Source: a bacterium (GTDB lineage: Bacteria; Patescibacteriota; Minisyncoccia; Phycocordibacterales; SBAW01). Taken from it: a stretch of DNA of 7,177 bases. The notes under the pieces were generated by a model. That model ran no database searches. It was not told the DNA's origin and was given only the letters and a program-made list of their open reading frames with translations. Positions 1 through 4,691 of this stretch are shown piece after piece. Position numbers and translations under genes: made by a program. Positions within the stretch are counted from its first letter, which is position 1, and each line of letters opens with the position of its first letter. The stretch spans positions 1 to 7,177 of the forward strand of contig JAKALC010000035.1 of the NCBI GenBank assembly GCA_021813335.1. The letters run 5' to 3'.

Positions 1-801
1 GACGGTGACGACGCGCCGCGCGCGCGCGGCGGCGGCGAGTACCGCGTCTTCGTCGAGCGGCTTGACCGTCGGCACGTGGAGAACAATGACGCTCACGCCG
101 TCGCGCCCGAGCGCGCGCGCGGCGCACAGCGCTTCGTAGGAGAGCGCGCCGGTCGACAGGAGCGCCACGTCCGCCTTCTCCGCGGCGGGCGGACTCCGCA
201 GCAGGAGCGCATCCCCGATGGAAAAAGGCGTCTCGCTCGTCGTGAAGACGCCCGTCGGGGCGCGGCCGAAGCGGATGTACACCGGCCCGTCCGTCTTCGC
301 CGCCGCGACGACGGCTTTCCGCGCTTCCTCTGCGTCGCCGGGCGCGATGACCGTCATCCCGGGGAGCATCCGCATCATCCCGAGGTCCTCGAGCATCTGG
401 TGCGTCGCGCCGTCGGGGCCGACCGACACGCCCGCGTGCATTCCCATTATCTTCACCGGCATCCGGTTGAGCGCGATGGTCGTGCGGATCTGCTCGTAGT
501 TCCTGCCCGGGCTGAAGCAGGCGTAGCTCGCGATGAACGGGATCTTCCCCGCGGCGGCGAGCCCGCTCGCCGCCGTCGCCATATTCTGCTCGGCCACGCC
601 CATTTCGATGAACCGCTCGGGAAACTCCTTCTCGAACTGCTCGGCGCGCGTGCTCTCCGCGAGGTCGGCGCAGAGGACGACCACGCGGGCGTCGGCTCTT
701 CCCGCCTCGACGACGCCCGCGCCGAAGCCGTCGCGCGTCGGCTTCCGCTCGATATCGTCGGCGAAAACCTTCGCCGACAGTTTCGCGTGCGCATTAAGCA
801 T
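1..801 (-). CDS. Transketolase, C-terminal subunit (partial, runs off left edge)
   Basis: This is the pyrimidine-binding and C-terminal half of transketolase, which with the N-terminal half transfers two-carbon ketol units between sugar phosphates using thiamine diphosphate. I read 267 codons from the ATG at 801 to the window edge with no stop; split C-subunits usually run about 310-320 residues, so roughly the last 45 are missing. Visible landmarks are ADLAEST (about residues 45-51), FPERFIEMGVAEQNM with the catalytic glutamate that activates the cofactor aminopyrimidine at about E71, GPDGATHQ (about 128-135) and GPVYIRFGR (about 171-179), followed by the start of the C-terminal domain (VALLSTGALSYEA). 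The start codon lies inside the end of the N-subunit gene, an 8-bp overlap with the stop codon of that gene, so the two are translationally coupled. No Shine-Dalgarno is visible. The family call is firm; pentose versus other ketose specificity is inferred from the neighbouring rpe and rpiB genes. Confidence 0.95.
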   Translation of the reverse strand, partial: MLNAHAKLSAKVFADDIERKPTRDGFGAGVVEAGRADARVVVLCADLAESTRAEQFEKEFPERFIEMGVAEQNMATAASGLAAAGKIPFIASYACFSPGRNYEQIRTTIALNRMPVKIMGMHAGVSVGPDGATHQMLEDLGMMRMLPGMTVIAPGDAEEARKAVVAAAKTDGPVYIRFGRAPTGVFTTSETPFSIGDALLLRSPPAAEKADVALLSTGALSYEALCAARALGRDGVSVIVLHVPTVKPLDEDAVLAAAARARRVVTV

Positions 802-1714
802 ATTCGCCGGATATTTTCCCGCCCATGGTGCGGATCTCCTTCAGGAACCGCTTCCCTTCCTCCTTCGTGGGCGGCTTGCCGTGCCAGCGGTAATCGAATT
901 CGATGTCCGGCACGCCCTTCCCGGGGATGGTGTGCGCGAGGACGAGCGTCGGCTTCTCGTAGATCGCCTTCGCTTCGTCGATCGCGGCGATGAACGCCGG
1001 AATGTCGTGCCCGTCGACTTCGAGCACGTGCCAGTTGAACGCGCGGTATTTGTCCGCGAGCGGTTCGAGCGGCATCACGTCCTCCGTCATCCCGTCGATC
1101 TGGATGTTGTTGCGGTCGAGCACCGCCGTGAGGTTCGAGAGCTTGTGCTTCCCTGCGAACAGCGCCGCCTCCCAGGTATTCCCCTCGTTCTGCTCGCCAT
1201 CGCTCATGAGGCAATACACATGTCGGGACGTACGACGTCCCGACACTATGTCGGGACGGTCGGGACGGTCGGGACGTACGACGTCCCGACTTTTGCCGTC
1301 CATGCGGAAGGCGTACGCCATGCCCGCCGCCTGCGCGAGGCCTTCGCCGAGGGGCCCCGAGGTCGTCTCGAGGCCGGGCAGGCGCAGGCGCTCGGGGTGC
1401 CCCTGCAGCCGGCTGCCGAATTTCCGGAGCGTCAGACATTCCTCGACCGGAAAATAGCCGGAATGCGCCATCGCCGCGTAGCGCACGGGGACCGTGTGGC
1501 CGTTTGAGAGCACGAGCCGGTCGCGCTCCTCCCAGTCGGGGTTCTTGGGGTCGTGCTTCAGGATATGGAAATAGAACGCGGCGAAGATGTCCGCGAGGCC
1601 GAGGGGGCCGGCCGTGTGCCCGCTTCCGGCCGCGACGAGCATCCGGATGACCGTCTCGCGGATAGCTTCCGCTTTTTTCTCAAGCTCGCGCGCCTCTTCG
1701 TCGGTGAGTGCCAT
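794..1714 (-). CDS. Transketolase, N-terminal (thiamine-diphosphate-binding) subunit
   Basis: This is the diphosphate-binding half of a two-gene transketolase, 306 residues from the chosen ATG at 1714. Expected landmarks are present: GSGHTAGPLG (H33), SNGHTVP (H73), GHPE, SGPLGEGLAQ, and the cofactor/magnesium motif SDGEQNEG (D172) paired with N202 in LDRNNIQIDG, then HTIPGKG near residues 261-267. A GTG at 1720 is also in frame, but the ATG sits exactly six bases after a TATCCT box, which implies a leaderless mRNA and favours the ATG. The oddity is residues 142-165, rich in Arg, Asp and Pro, encoded entirely by an inserted palindromic repeat. Removing those 69 bp restores an ordinary junction (DGK-N-VYCLMSDGE), so the enzyme tolerates 23 extra residues in a loop just before the cofactor-binding strand. 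It ends overlapping the C-subunit gene by 8 bp and follows the upstream pilin gene by about 30 bp. Confidence 0.95.
   Translation of the reverse strand: MALTDEEARELEKKAEAIRETVIRMLVAAGSGHTAGPLGLADIFAAFYFHILKHDPKNPDWEERDRLVLSNGHTVPVRYAAMAHSGYFPVEECLTLRKFGSRLQGHPERLRLPGLETTSGPLGEGLAQAAGMAYAFRMDGKSRDVVRPDRPDRPDIVSGRRTSRHVYCLMSDGEQNEGNTWEAALFAGKHKLSNLTAVLDRNNIQIDGMTEDVMPLEPLADKYRAFNWHVLEVDGHDIPAFIAAIDEAKAIYEKPTLVLAHTIPGKGVPDIEFDYRWHGKPPTKEEGKRFLKEIRTMGGKISGEYA
1222..1290. repeat. 69-bp palindromic repeat element inserted in frame in the transketolase gene
   Basis: The element consists of a 9-mer GTCGGGACG present four times (1222, 1250, 1259, 1268) and its inverse CGTCCCGAC present twice (1236-1244, 1282-1290). 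These form two 23-nt palindromes (1222-1244 and 1268-1290) with 10-bp arms GTCGGGACGT/ACGTCCCGAC around a central ACG. An ACTAT spacer and two tandem half-arms lie between them. The total of 69 nt is exactly 23 codons, so the host reading frame is preserved, and the ancestral protein junction is recoverable. This resembles in principle the Rickettsia palindromic elements that insert into coding genes, though the sequence is not one I recognise. A related palindrome lies at 4671-4689. Confidence 0.88.
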
Positions 1715-1720
1715 GTGCAC

Positions 1721-1726
1721 AGGATA
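1721..1726 (-). promoter_or_regulatory. -10 box (TATCCT) for leaderless transketolase mRNA
   Basis: On the minus strand TATCCT is followed by exactly six bases (GTGCAC) and then the ATG at 1714. That is the distance at which transcription would begin on the A of the start codon. The same spacing with TATACT occurs before two other genes in this window. No convincing -35 element is visible. Confidence 0.5.
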
Positions 1727-1744
1727 ACACGCACGCCGCCCGTG

Positions 1745-2251
1745 CTAGAAATTACAAAACGGCGCGCCCCACCAGCCCGTGTTCCTATTGACTCCCGATT
1801 GACATGCACCCGTCGACATATATACCAATATCGCATACGAGTTAGCCGACCCCCAGACATATTGACTGCCATCACTCACGAGAATTTGCGCGATGGAAGA
1901 AATGTCTTTCGGCACGAGATAGGTCGATAAGTTCGATATGGCATAGCCATTGTTTGGGGAGCCATACTGCGGATACGTATTGTTATCACTGTAGTAAAGT
2001 TCCATTGCTGTCTTGAGAGACTTGACGTCTGCCATACGGGCAGCGTCGTTTCCTTTTGTGCGCGCCGTGTTCAGGGAGGCGAGCACGACGGAGGAAAGGA
2101 TGCCGATGATGGCGATGACGACGAGGAGTTCGATGAGGGTAAACCCGGAAGACCGGGTTTGCTCCCTGCGCTCGTTCGCAAAAGAAAAATCAGAATTTCT
2201 CTTTTGACTCGCTCGCTTGGTAGTGAATCCTCGTGGGGAGATGCGAGACAT
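1745..2251 (-). CDS. Type IV pilin-like protein (prepilin with N-terminal methylation motif), copy 1
   Basis: The protein has 168 residues and the class III prepilin signature SSGFTLIELLVVIAIIGIL. Prepilin peptidase should cut after G36, leaving F37 as the methylated first residue, with the conserved E41 at mature position +5 and a mature chain of about 132 residues. The hydrophobic helix continues to about residue 60, followed by a short globular domain (Tyr-, Asn- and Gly-rich) ending in ACQSGVNR...APFCNF, where C150 and C166 probably form a disulfide-closed loop as in pseudopilins. It should be an inner-membrane pilin or pseudopilin of a type IV pilus or type II secretion-like machine; no assembly ATPase, platform or peptidase gene is in the window. 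The 36-residue leader is long, and its DNA folds into two hairpins. I see no alternative start nearer the motif. It lies 15 bp behind an 89-residue membrane-protein gene, mirroring the second copy at 3329-4122, and is AT-richer than its neighbours. Confidence 0.88.
   Translation of the reverse strand: MSRISPRGFTTKRASQKRNSDFSFANERREQTRSSGFTLIELLVVIAIIGILSSVVLASLNTARTKGNDAARMADVKSLKTAMELYYSDNNTYPQYGSPNNGYAISNLSTYLVPKDISSIAQILVSDGSQYVWGSANSYAILVYMSTGACQSGVNRNTGWWGAPFCNF
2141..2160. repeat. Perfect 8-bp-arm hairpin over the pilin cleavage site
   Basis: AAACCCGG and CCGGGTTT flank a four-base loop. On the mRNA strand the hairpin covers codons Gln31-Thr38, including the prepilin peptidase site (TRSSG|FT). 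A perfect stem at a signal-processing codon block is unusual; whether it acts on translation is unknown. Confidence 0.6.
2179..2206. repeat. 12-bp-arm hairpin in the pilin leader coding region
   Basis: CAAAAGAAAAAT (2179-2190) is complementary to ATTTCTCTTTTG (2195-2206) apart from one position, which is a G:U wobble in the minus-strand RNA, with a four-base loop. It falls within the codons for pilin residues about 16-25, between the ATG and the mature pilin. It is AT-rich and lacks a U-tract outside the stem, so it does not look like a terminator. Confidence 0.6.
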
Positions 2252-2266
2252 ATTTTATATAAGAAA

Positions 2267-2536
2267 TTACGGCATCGGTGCGCCGGGCGATACAAGAACG
2301 TTCTGTCCTTCCTTAAAGACAGGGTGCGGTGCAGACATACTTCCACCGGAAAATAACATGAAGAAAGTGAAGAGTATTCCGATGACAGCAATGCCGAGCA
2401 GCGCGTAATTCGCCTGTTCCCTGGTCGAGACGATGCCCGTCTTGAGCACGAGCCGCGCGAGCACGGGCGACTGCGCCGCTGCCGTCGGCCGAGCGAACTC
2501 CTGGTCTTCGTTGAATTGCAGGTCGGCATCGGTCAT
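2267..2536 (-). CDS. Small single-span membrane protein, pilin-associated family, copy 1
   Basis: This 89-residue protein is not from a family I can name. It has a polar, acidic N-terminus (LQFNEDQEF), a conserved-looking segment PVLARLVLKTGIVSTREQANYALLGIA (residues about 24-50), one hydrophobic span of about 20 residues (about 43-63) and a Pro/Gly-rich polar tail. Its paralogue at 3853-4122 has the same length and shares the pattern QF(N/D)E(D/E)Q, P(V/L)LARLVL, TGIVST, QA.Y.LLGIA and LTF in the same order. Each copy is immediately followed by a pilin-like gene, so a role linked to pilin membrane insertion, stability or assembly is a reasonable inference but unproven. The ATG at 2536 lies six bases after a TATACT box that directly follows the rpe stop codon. 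The pilin ATG is 15 bp downstream, so the two are presumably cotranscribed. Confidence 0.82.
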   Translation of the reverse strand: MTDADLQFNEDQEFARPTAAAQSPVLARLVLKTGIVSTREQANYALLGIAVIGILFTFFMLFSGGSMSAPHPVFKEGQNVLVSPGAPMP

Positions 2537-2542
2537 ACGAAA

Positions 2543-2548
2543 AGTATA
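2543..2548 (-). promoter_or_regulatory. -10 box (TATACT) for leaderless membrane-protein/pilin transcript
   Basis: On the minus strand TATACT begins immediately after the TAG stop of the epimerase gene and is separated from the ATG at 2536 by exactly six bases (TTTTCG). This predicts a transcript starting at or next to the start codon. No -35 element is recognisable in the GC-rich coding sequence upstream. Confidence 0.6.
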
Positions 2549-3271
2549 CTACACGCCGTACGGGCTCTGGAGCGCCTCGAGCGCCGCGACGGCGGCGGCC
2601 GGATTCTCGGCGCGCAGGATGGCGGAACCGACGACGAGGTTCGCGACGCCGAGGACGGCGATCTCCTTCGCATGCGCGAGCGTGACGCCGCCGTCCACCT
2701 GGAGCGGAATATCCGGATACCGCGCGCGGATTTCCTGTACTTTTTTGAGCGCGCGCGGGTCGAAGGGCTCGCCCTGCCGTCCGACGCGCGCGATGCCCAT
2801 GCACTGGATGAAATCGATTTCCGCGGCGCAGGACGCGAGGGGCGCGAGGCCGCCGGCGACGTTCACCGCGAGCCCGAAGGACGCGAGGGGCGCCTGGGAA
2901 AATTCGGCGCCGCCGCCGTAGCGGCGGCGCAGACCTTTGAAGAACGCCGCGAGGTCCGGCGCGGCCTCGGGATGGACGACGAAGCGCGACGCGCCGAGCG
3001 CAATCCACGCGCCGACTGCGTCCGCCGCGTCGAAGCACATCAGGTCGATCTCGTACTGGATGCAATCGAGGTGCGGGAGCATCTCGCCGCGCGCGGCCAT
3101 CCCTGCGAGTTCCGCGGGCGCCGTGTACGGCCAGGAGGCCGGCGCGGCGAGCCGGCCGTCGACGACGTCGATTTGTATCCGCGAGACCGGAGGGATTGGG
3201 GCGAGAAGCGCGAGCGTCTCTTCGAGATTTTTGCGCGAGGAAGGGAGCACGGCCGGGACGACGAGGCTCAT
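2549..3271 (-). CDS. rpe: Ribulose-phosphate 3-epimerase family protein with altered metal site
   Basis: The 240-residue TIM-barrel protein fits the pentose-phosphate epimerase family, which interconverts ribulose-5-P and xylulose-5-P. Support comes from IDVVDG (D35, first catalytic acid), an HLM-like motif in IDLM, VVHPEA (H100), and IPLQVDGGVTLAHAKEIAVLGVANLVVGSAI (D193 as second catalytic acid, then the phosphate-binding GS loop). Length is in the usual 210-240 range. Several hallmark residues differ: the first metal-ligand histidine (normally HxD) is Q33, the second (normally in HLM) is D76, the N-terminal Ser of the PSxL motif is A7, and the NPGFxGQ loop reads GIARVGRQGEPF. It could therefore be a metal-altered epimerase or a related sugar-phosphate isomerase with another substrate. 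Neighbouring tkt and rpiB genes favour the pentose pathway. The start at 3271 follows a TATACT box by six bases. It separates the two pilin modules. Confidence 0.8.
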   Translation of the reverse strand: MSLVVPAVLPSSRKNLEETLALLAPIPPVSRIQIDVVDGRLAAPASWPYTAPAELAGMAARGEMLPHLDCIQYEIDLMCFDAADAVGAWIALGASRFVVHPEAAPDLAAFFKGLRRRYGGGAEFSQAPLASFGLAVNVAGGLAPLASCAAEIDFIQCMGIARVGRQGEPFDPRALKKVQEIRARYPDIPLQVDGGVTLAHAKEIAVLGVANLVVGSAILRAENPAAAVAALEALQSPYGV

Positions 3272-3277
3272 AGGGCA

Positions 3278-3283
3278 AGTATA
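3278..3283 (-). promoter_or_regulatory. -10 box (TATACT) for leaderless epimerase mRNA
   Basis: On the minus strand TATACT is followed by TGCCCT and then the ATG at 3271. The six-base spacing is identical to that before the 2536 and 1714 starts, so the transcript should begin at the start codon. No -35 element is evident. Confidence 0.6.
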
Positions 3284-3328
3284 GGACAGAAAGAACCGGG
3301 ACCCGGCAGGTGCGAGGGAGAAGCGCCT

Positions 3329-3856
3329 CTATAAGTCTAACCGCAAAACGCATTGGACGTATGCGGAAGTTGCGCCCGAGTAGGAGTCGCTCGGGCACGT
3401 ACCTCCCGGTTCTAGCAAATAGTCAACATAGTACCCCACGGGCCATGTCGGCGGAGAACCGCCCCAGTTGGCCGGCGTAAGCAATAGGAATCCCCCGTAT
3501 CCGCGAGTGCCATCGGTCGGGTCTGTCGGCTTTTTTATGTACGGAGCGAAATAAGCGTCGACCGTGGCGTTTGCGACATAAGAACTCCATCCTCCGAAAC
3601 AGCTTGTGCTTATGCATGGGTATTGGTAGGAAACATTCGGGAGCGTCCCGCCGATACCAAGATTAAATGCCGTCCGAAGCTCAATTGCCTCAGAATTCCG
3701 CGAGACATTTCTTGCCTTGACACGCGCACTATTGAGAGAAACGATAACGATAGACGAGAGAACGCCGATTATGGAAATGACGACAAGAAGCTCGATAAGC
3801 GTAAACCCCCGCAGAGAAGACCCGTGGAGACTCGTACGGGGCCTCATAATACTCAT
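3329..3856 (-). CDS. Type IV pilin-like protein, copy 2
   Basis: This 175-residue prepilin has the motif LRGFTLIELLVVISIIGVL. Cleavage after G17 leaves F18 as the first mature residue and E22 at position +5, giving a mature chain of about 158 residues. A second in-frame ATG (Met4) would shorten the leader to 14 residues. The hydrophobic helix extends to about residue 41, followed by an aromatic- and Gly-rich globular domain with four cysteines (C81, C86, C154, C169) that could form two disulfides. The C-terminus is short (VQCVLRLDL). The first ATG overlaps the stop of the upstream 89-residue membrane-protein gene by four bases (ATGA), so it is translationally coupled. It resembles copy 1 only in the N-terminal helix; the globular domains are clearly different. 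It is likely a minor pilin or pseudopilin, but no machinery genes are present to place it. Base composition is AT-richer than the adjacent metabolic genes. Confidence 0.88.
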   Translation of the reverse strand: MSIMRPRTSLHGSSLRGFTLIELLVVISIIGVLSSIVIVSLNSARVKARNVSRNSEAIELRTAFNLGIGGTLPNVSYQYPCISTSCFGGWSSYVANATVDAYFAPYIKKPTDPTDGTRGYGGFLLLTPANWGGSPPTWPVGYYVDYLLEPGGTCPSDSYSGATSAYVQCVLRLDL

Positions 3857-4122
3857 CGGGAGGGCCCGCGGCCCATCCCGGGCGCTGTGAGTGCCCGCAT
3901 CTCCTCCGCTGGAGTCAGCGCTGGCGAACTGACCCTCGCAAACATAGGGATTGCAAAAGTAAGAATGATGAAGAAAATCGCAATTCCGAGGAGAACGTAC
4001 TGGGCCTGTTTATCGGTAGAAACAATGCCCGTCGCCAGTACGAGCCTGGCGAGAAGCGGCTTCCGCTCCGCCTGCGCCGGATGTTGGTACTGCTGCTCTT
4101 CGTCGAATTGGATGTCCGCCAT
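3853..4122 (-). CDS. Small single-span membrane protein, pilin-associated family, copy 2
   Basis: This 89-residue paralogue of the protein at 2267-2536 begins MADIQFDEEQQY, continues with PLLARLVLATGIVSTDKQAQYVLLGIA up to about residue 48, has one membrane span (about 42-62) and ends in a Pro/Gly/Arg-rich tail. No signal peptide or catalytic motif is visible and I do not recognise a named family. The strictly retained positions relative to the other copy lie mostly just before the membrane span (ARLVL, TGIVST, QA.Y.LLGIA), suggesting that a juxtamembrane helix is the functional part. The stop codon overlaps the start of the pilin gene downstream (ATGA). A TATACT box lies 27 bases upstream of the ATG, just beyond the rpiB stop, so this module probably has its own promoter with a short leader of about 20 nt. 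Function is unknown; a pilus-assembly accessory role is inference from the repeated gene pair. Confidence 0.82.
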   Translation of the reverse strand: MADIQFDEEQQYQHPAQAERKPLLARLVLATGIVSTDKQAQYVLLGIAIFFIILTFAIPMFARVSSPALTPAEEMRALTAPGMGRGPSR

Positions 4123-4149
4123 TGCAGGTATGTGCTACTGGATGCGATA

Positions 4150-4155
4150 AGTATA
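4150..4155 (-). promoter_or_regulatory. -10 box (TATACT) for second membrane-protein/pilin module
   Basis: TATACT on the minus strand lies about 8 bases after the rpiB stop and 27 bases before the ATG at 4122. Unlike the other boxes this would leave an untranslated leader of about 20 nt. No matching -35 element is visible upstream. Confidence 0.45.
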
Positions 4156-4163
4156 CTCCTCCC

Positions 4164-4646
4164 CTAGAACTTCGCGAGGCGGCGGGAGTGGCGCGGCGAG
4201 GCGGAGAACGGCGTATCCAGGAATATGCGCACGGCCTCTTCGGCTTCTTCGCCGCTTACGAAGCGCGCGCCGATGGAGAGCACGTTCGCGTCGTTGTGCC
4301 GGCGCGCGAGCCGCACGAGGTCGAAGCCGTCCTGCGAGCGGCCGCCTTCGATGTCGAGCGCCGCCGTCACCTCCATCTCGCCGTAAAACACGGCGGCGCG
4401 GACGCCGGGAATGCGGTTTGCGCACATCGCTTCGCCCTGCCCGCTCCCGCCGACGATGATGCCGCGCGCGTCAAGCTCGTCGGCGACCCGTTTCGCAAGC
4501 GGCGTCACGAAATCCGGATAGTCGTCGCCCGGGTCGAGCGCGTACGCGCCGAGGTCTTCCAGGTCGTATCCCAGGGTGCGGATGTGCTCAAGGAGGGCGT
4601 TCTTGAGCGTGAATCCGGCGTGGTCTGCGGCGAAGTACACCTTCAT
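4164..4646 (-). CDS. rpiB: Ribose-5-phosphate isomerase B (RpiB/LacAB family)
   Basis: The 160-residue protein interconverts ribose-5-P and ribulose-5-P. Family landmarks appear in order: ADHAGFTLK (D8, H9), DYPDF (about 42-46), GIIVGGSGQGEAMCANRIPGVRAA (about 63-85), RHNDANVLSIGARF (about 116-129) and FLDTPFSASPRHSRRL at the end. The active-site loop is GGSGQGE rather than the CGTGIG found in E. coli RpiB. This is the type described for Mycobacterium tuberculosis, in which a glutamate (here E72) with a serine (S68) replaces the catalytic cysteine. A segment of about 15 residues between the GVRAAVF strand and RHNDANVL (EVTAALDIEGGRSQDGFDLV) looks longer than in typical members. The start is the only ATG giving the canonical N-terminus; no Shine-Dalgarno is visible. 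It lies 45 bp downstream of gap with a palindrome between them, so cotranscription with gap is plausible. Confidence 0.93.
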   Translation of the reverse strand: MKVYFAADHAGFTLKNALLEHIRTLGYDLEDLGAYALDPGDDYPDFVTPLAKRVADELDARGIIVGGSGQGEAMCANRIPGVRAAVFYGEMEVTAALDIEGGRSQDGFDLVRLARRHNDANVLSIGARFVSGEEAEEAVRIFLDTPFSASPRHSRRLAKF

Positions 4647-4670
4647 ATTTTTTTCATGCCATCCGTATCC

Positions 4671-4689
4671 AGGGACATCGTAAGTCCCT
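4671..4689. repeat. Short palindrome between gap and rpiB
   Basis: AGGGAC and GTCCCT flank a seven-base centre. Read on the minus strand the core GGGAC-T-TACGA-T-GTCCC matches 15 of 17 positions of the core GGGAC-G-TACGA-C-GTCCC in the element inserted in the transketolase gene. It begins two bases after the gap stop codon. Neither side carries a T-run, so it is a poor terminator; it is better described as a member of the same palindromic repeat family or a processing hairpin. Confidence 0.65.
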
Positions 4690-4691
4690 AA

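Noticed and set aside
1222..1290. A CRISPR array or a transcription terminator
   Set aside because: Repeats are tandem half-arms without unique spacers of uniform length, and the element lies mid-gene in frame with no T-run.
76..1507. Long plus-strand frames opposite the transketolase genes (305 and 324 codons)
   Set aside because: Low-complexity Arg-rich translations with no motif; the opposite strand encodes clear transketolase halves.
1731..1745. Hairpin GCACG/CGTGC at the pilin copy 1 stop codon as a terminator
   Set aside because: Only a 5-bp stem with a five-base loop and no following U-run; probably chance in GC-rich DNA.
2313..3398. A 361-codon minus-strand frame across the epimerase gene
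   Set aside because: Arg/Pro-rich shadow typical of GC-rich coding DNA; the 240-residue epimerase frame has recognisable barrel motifs.
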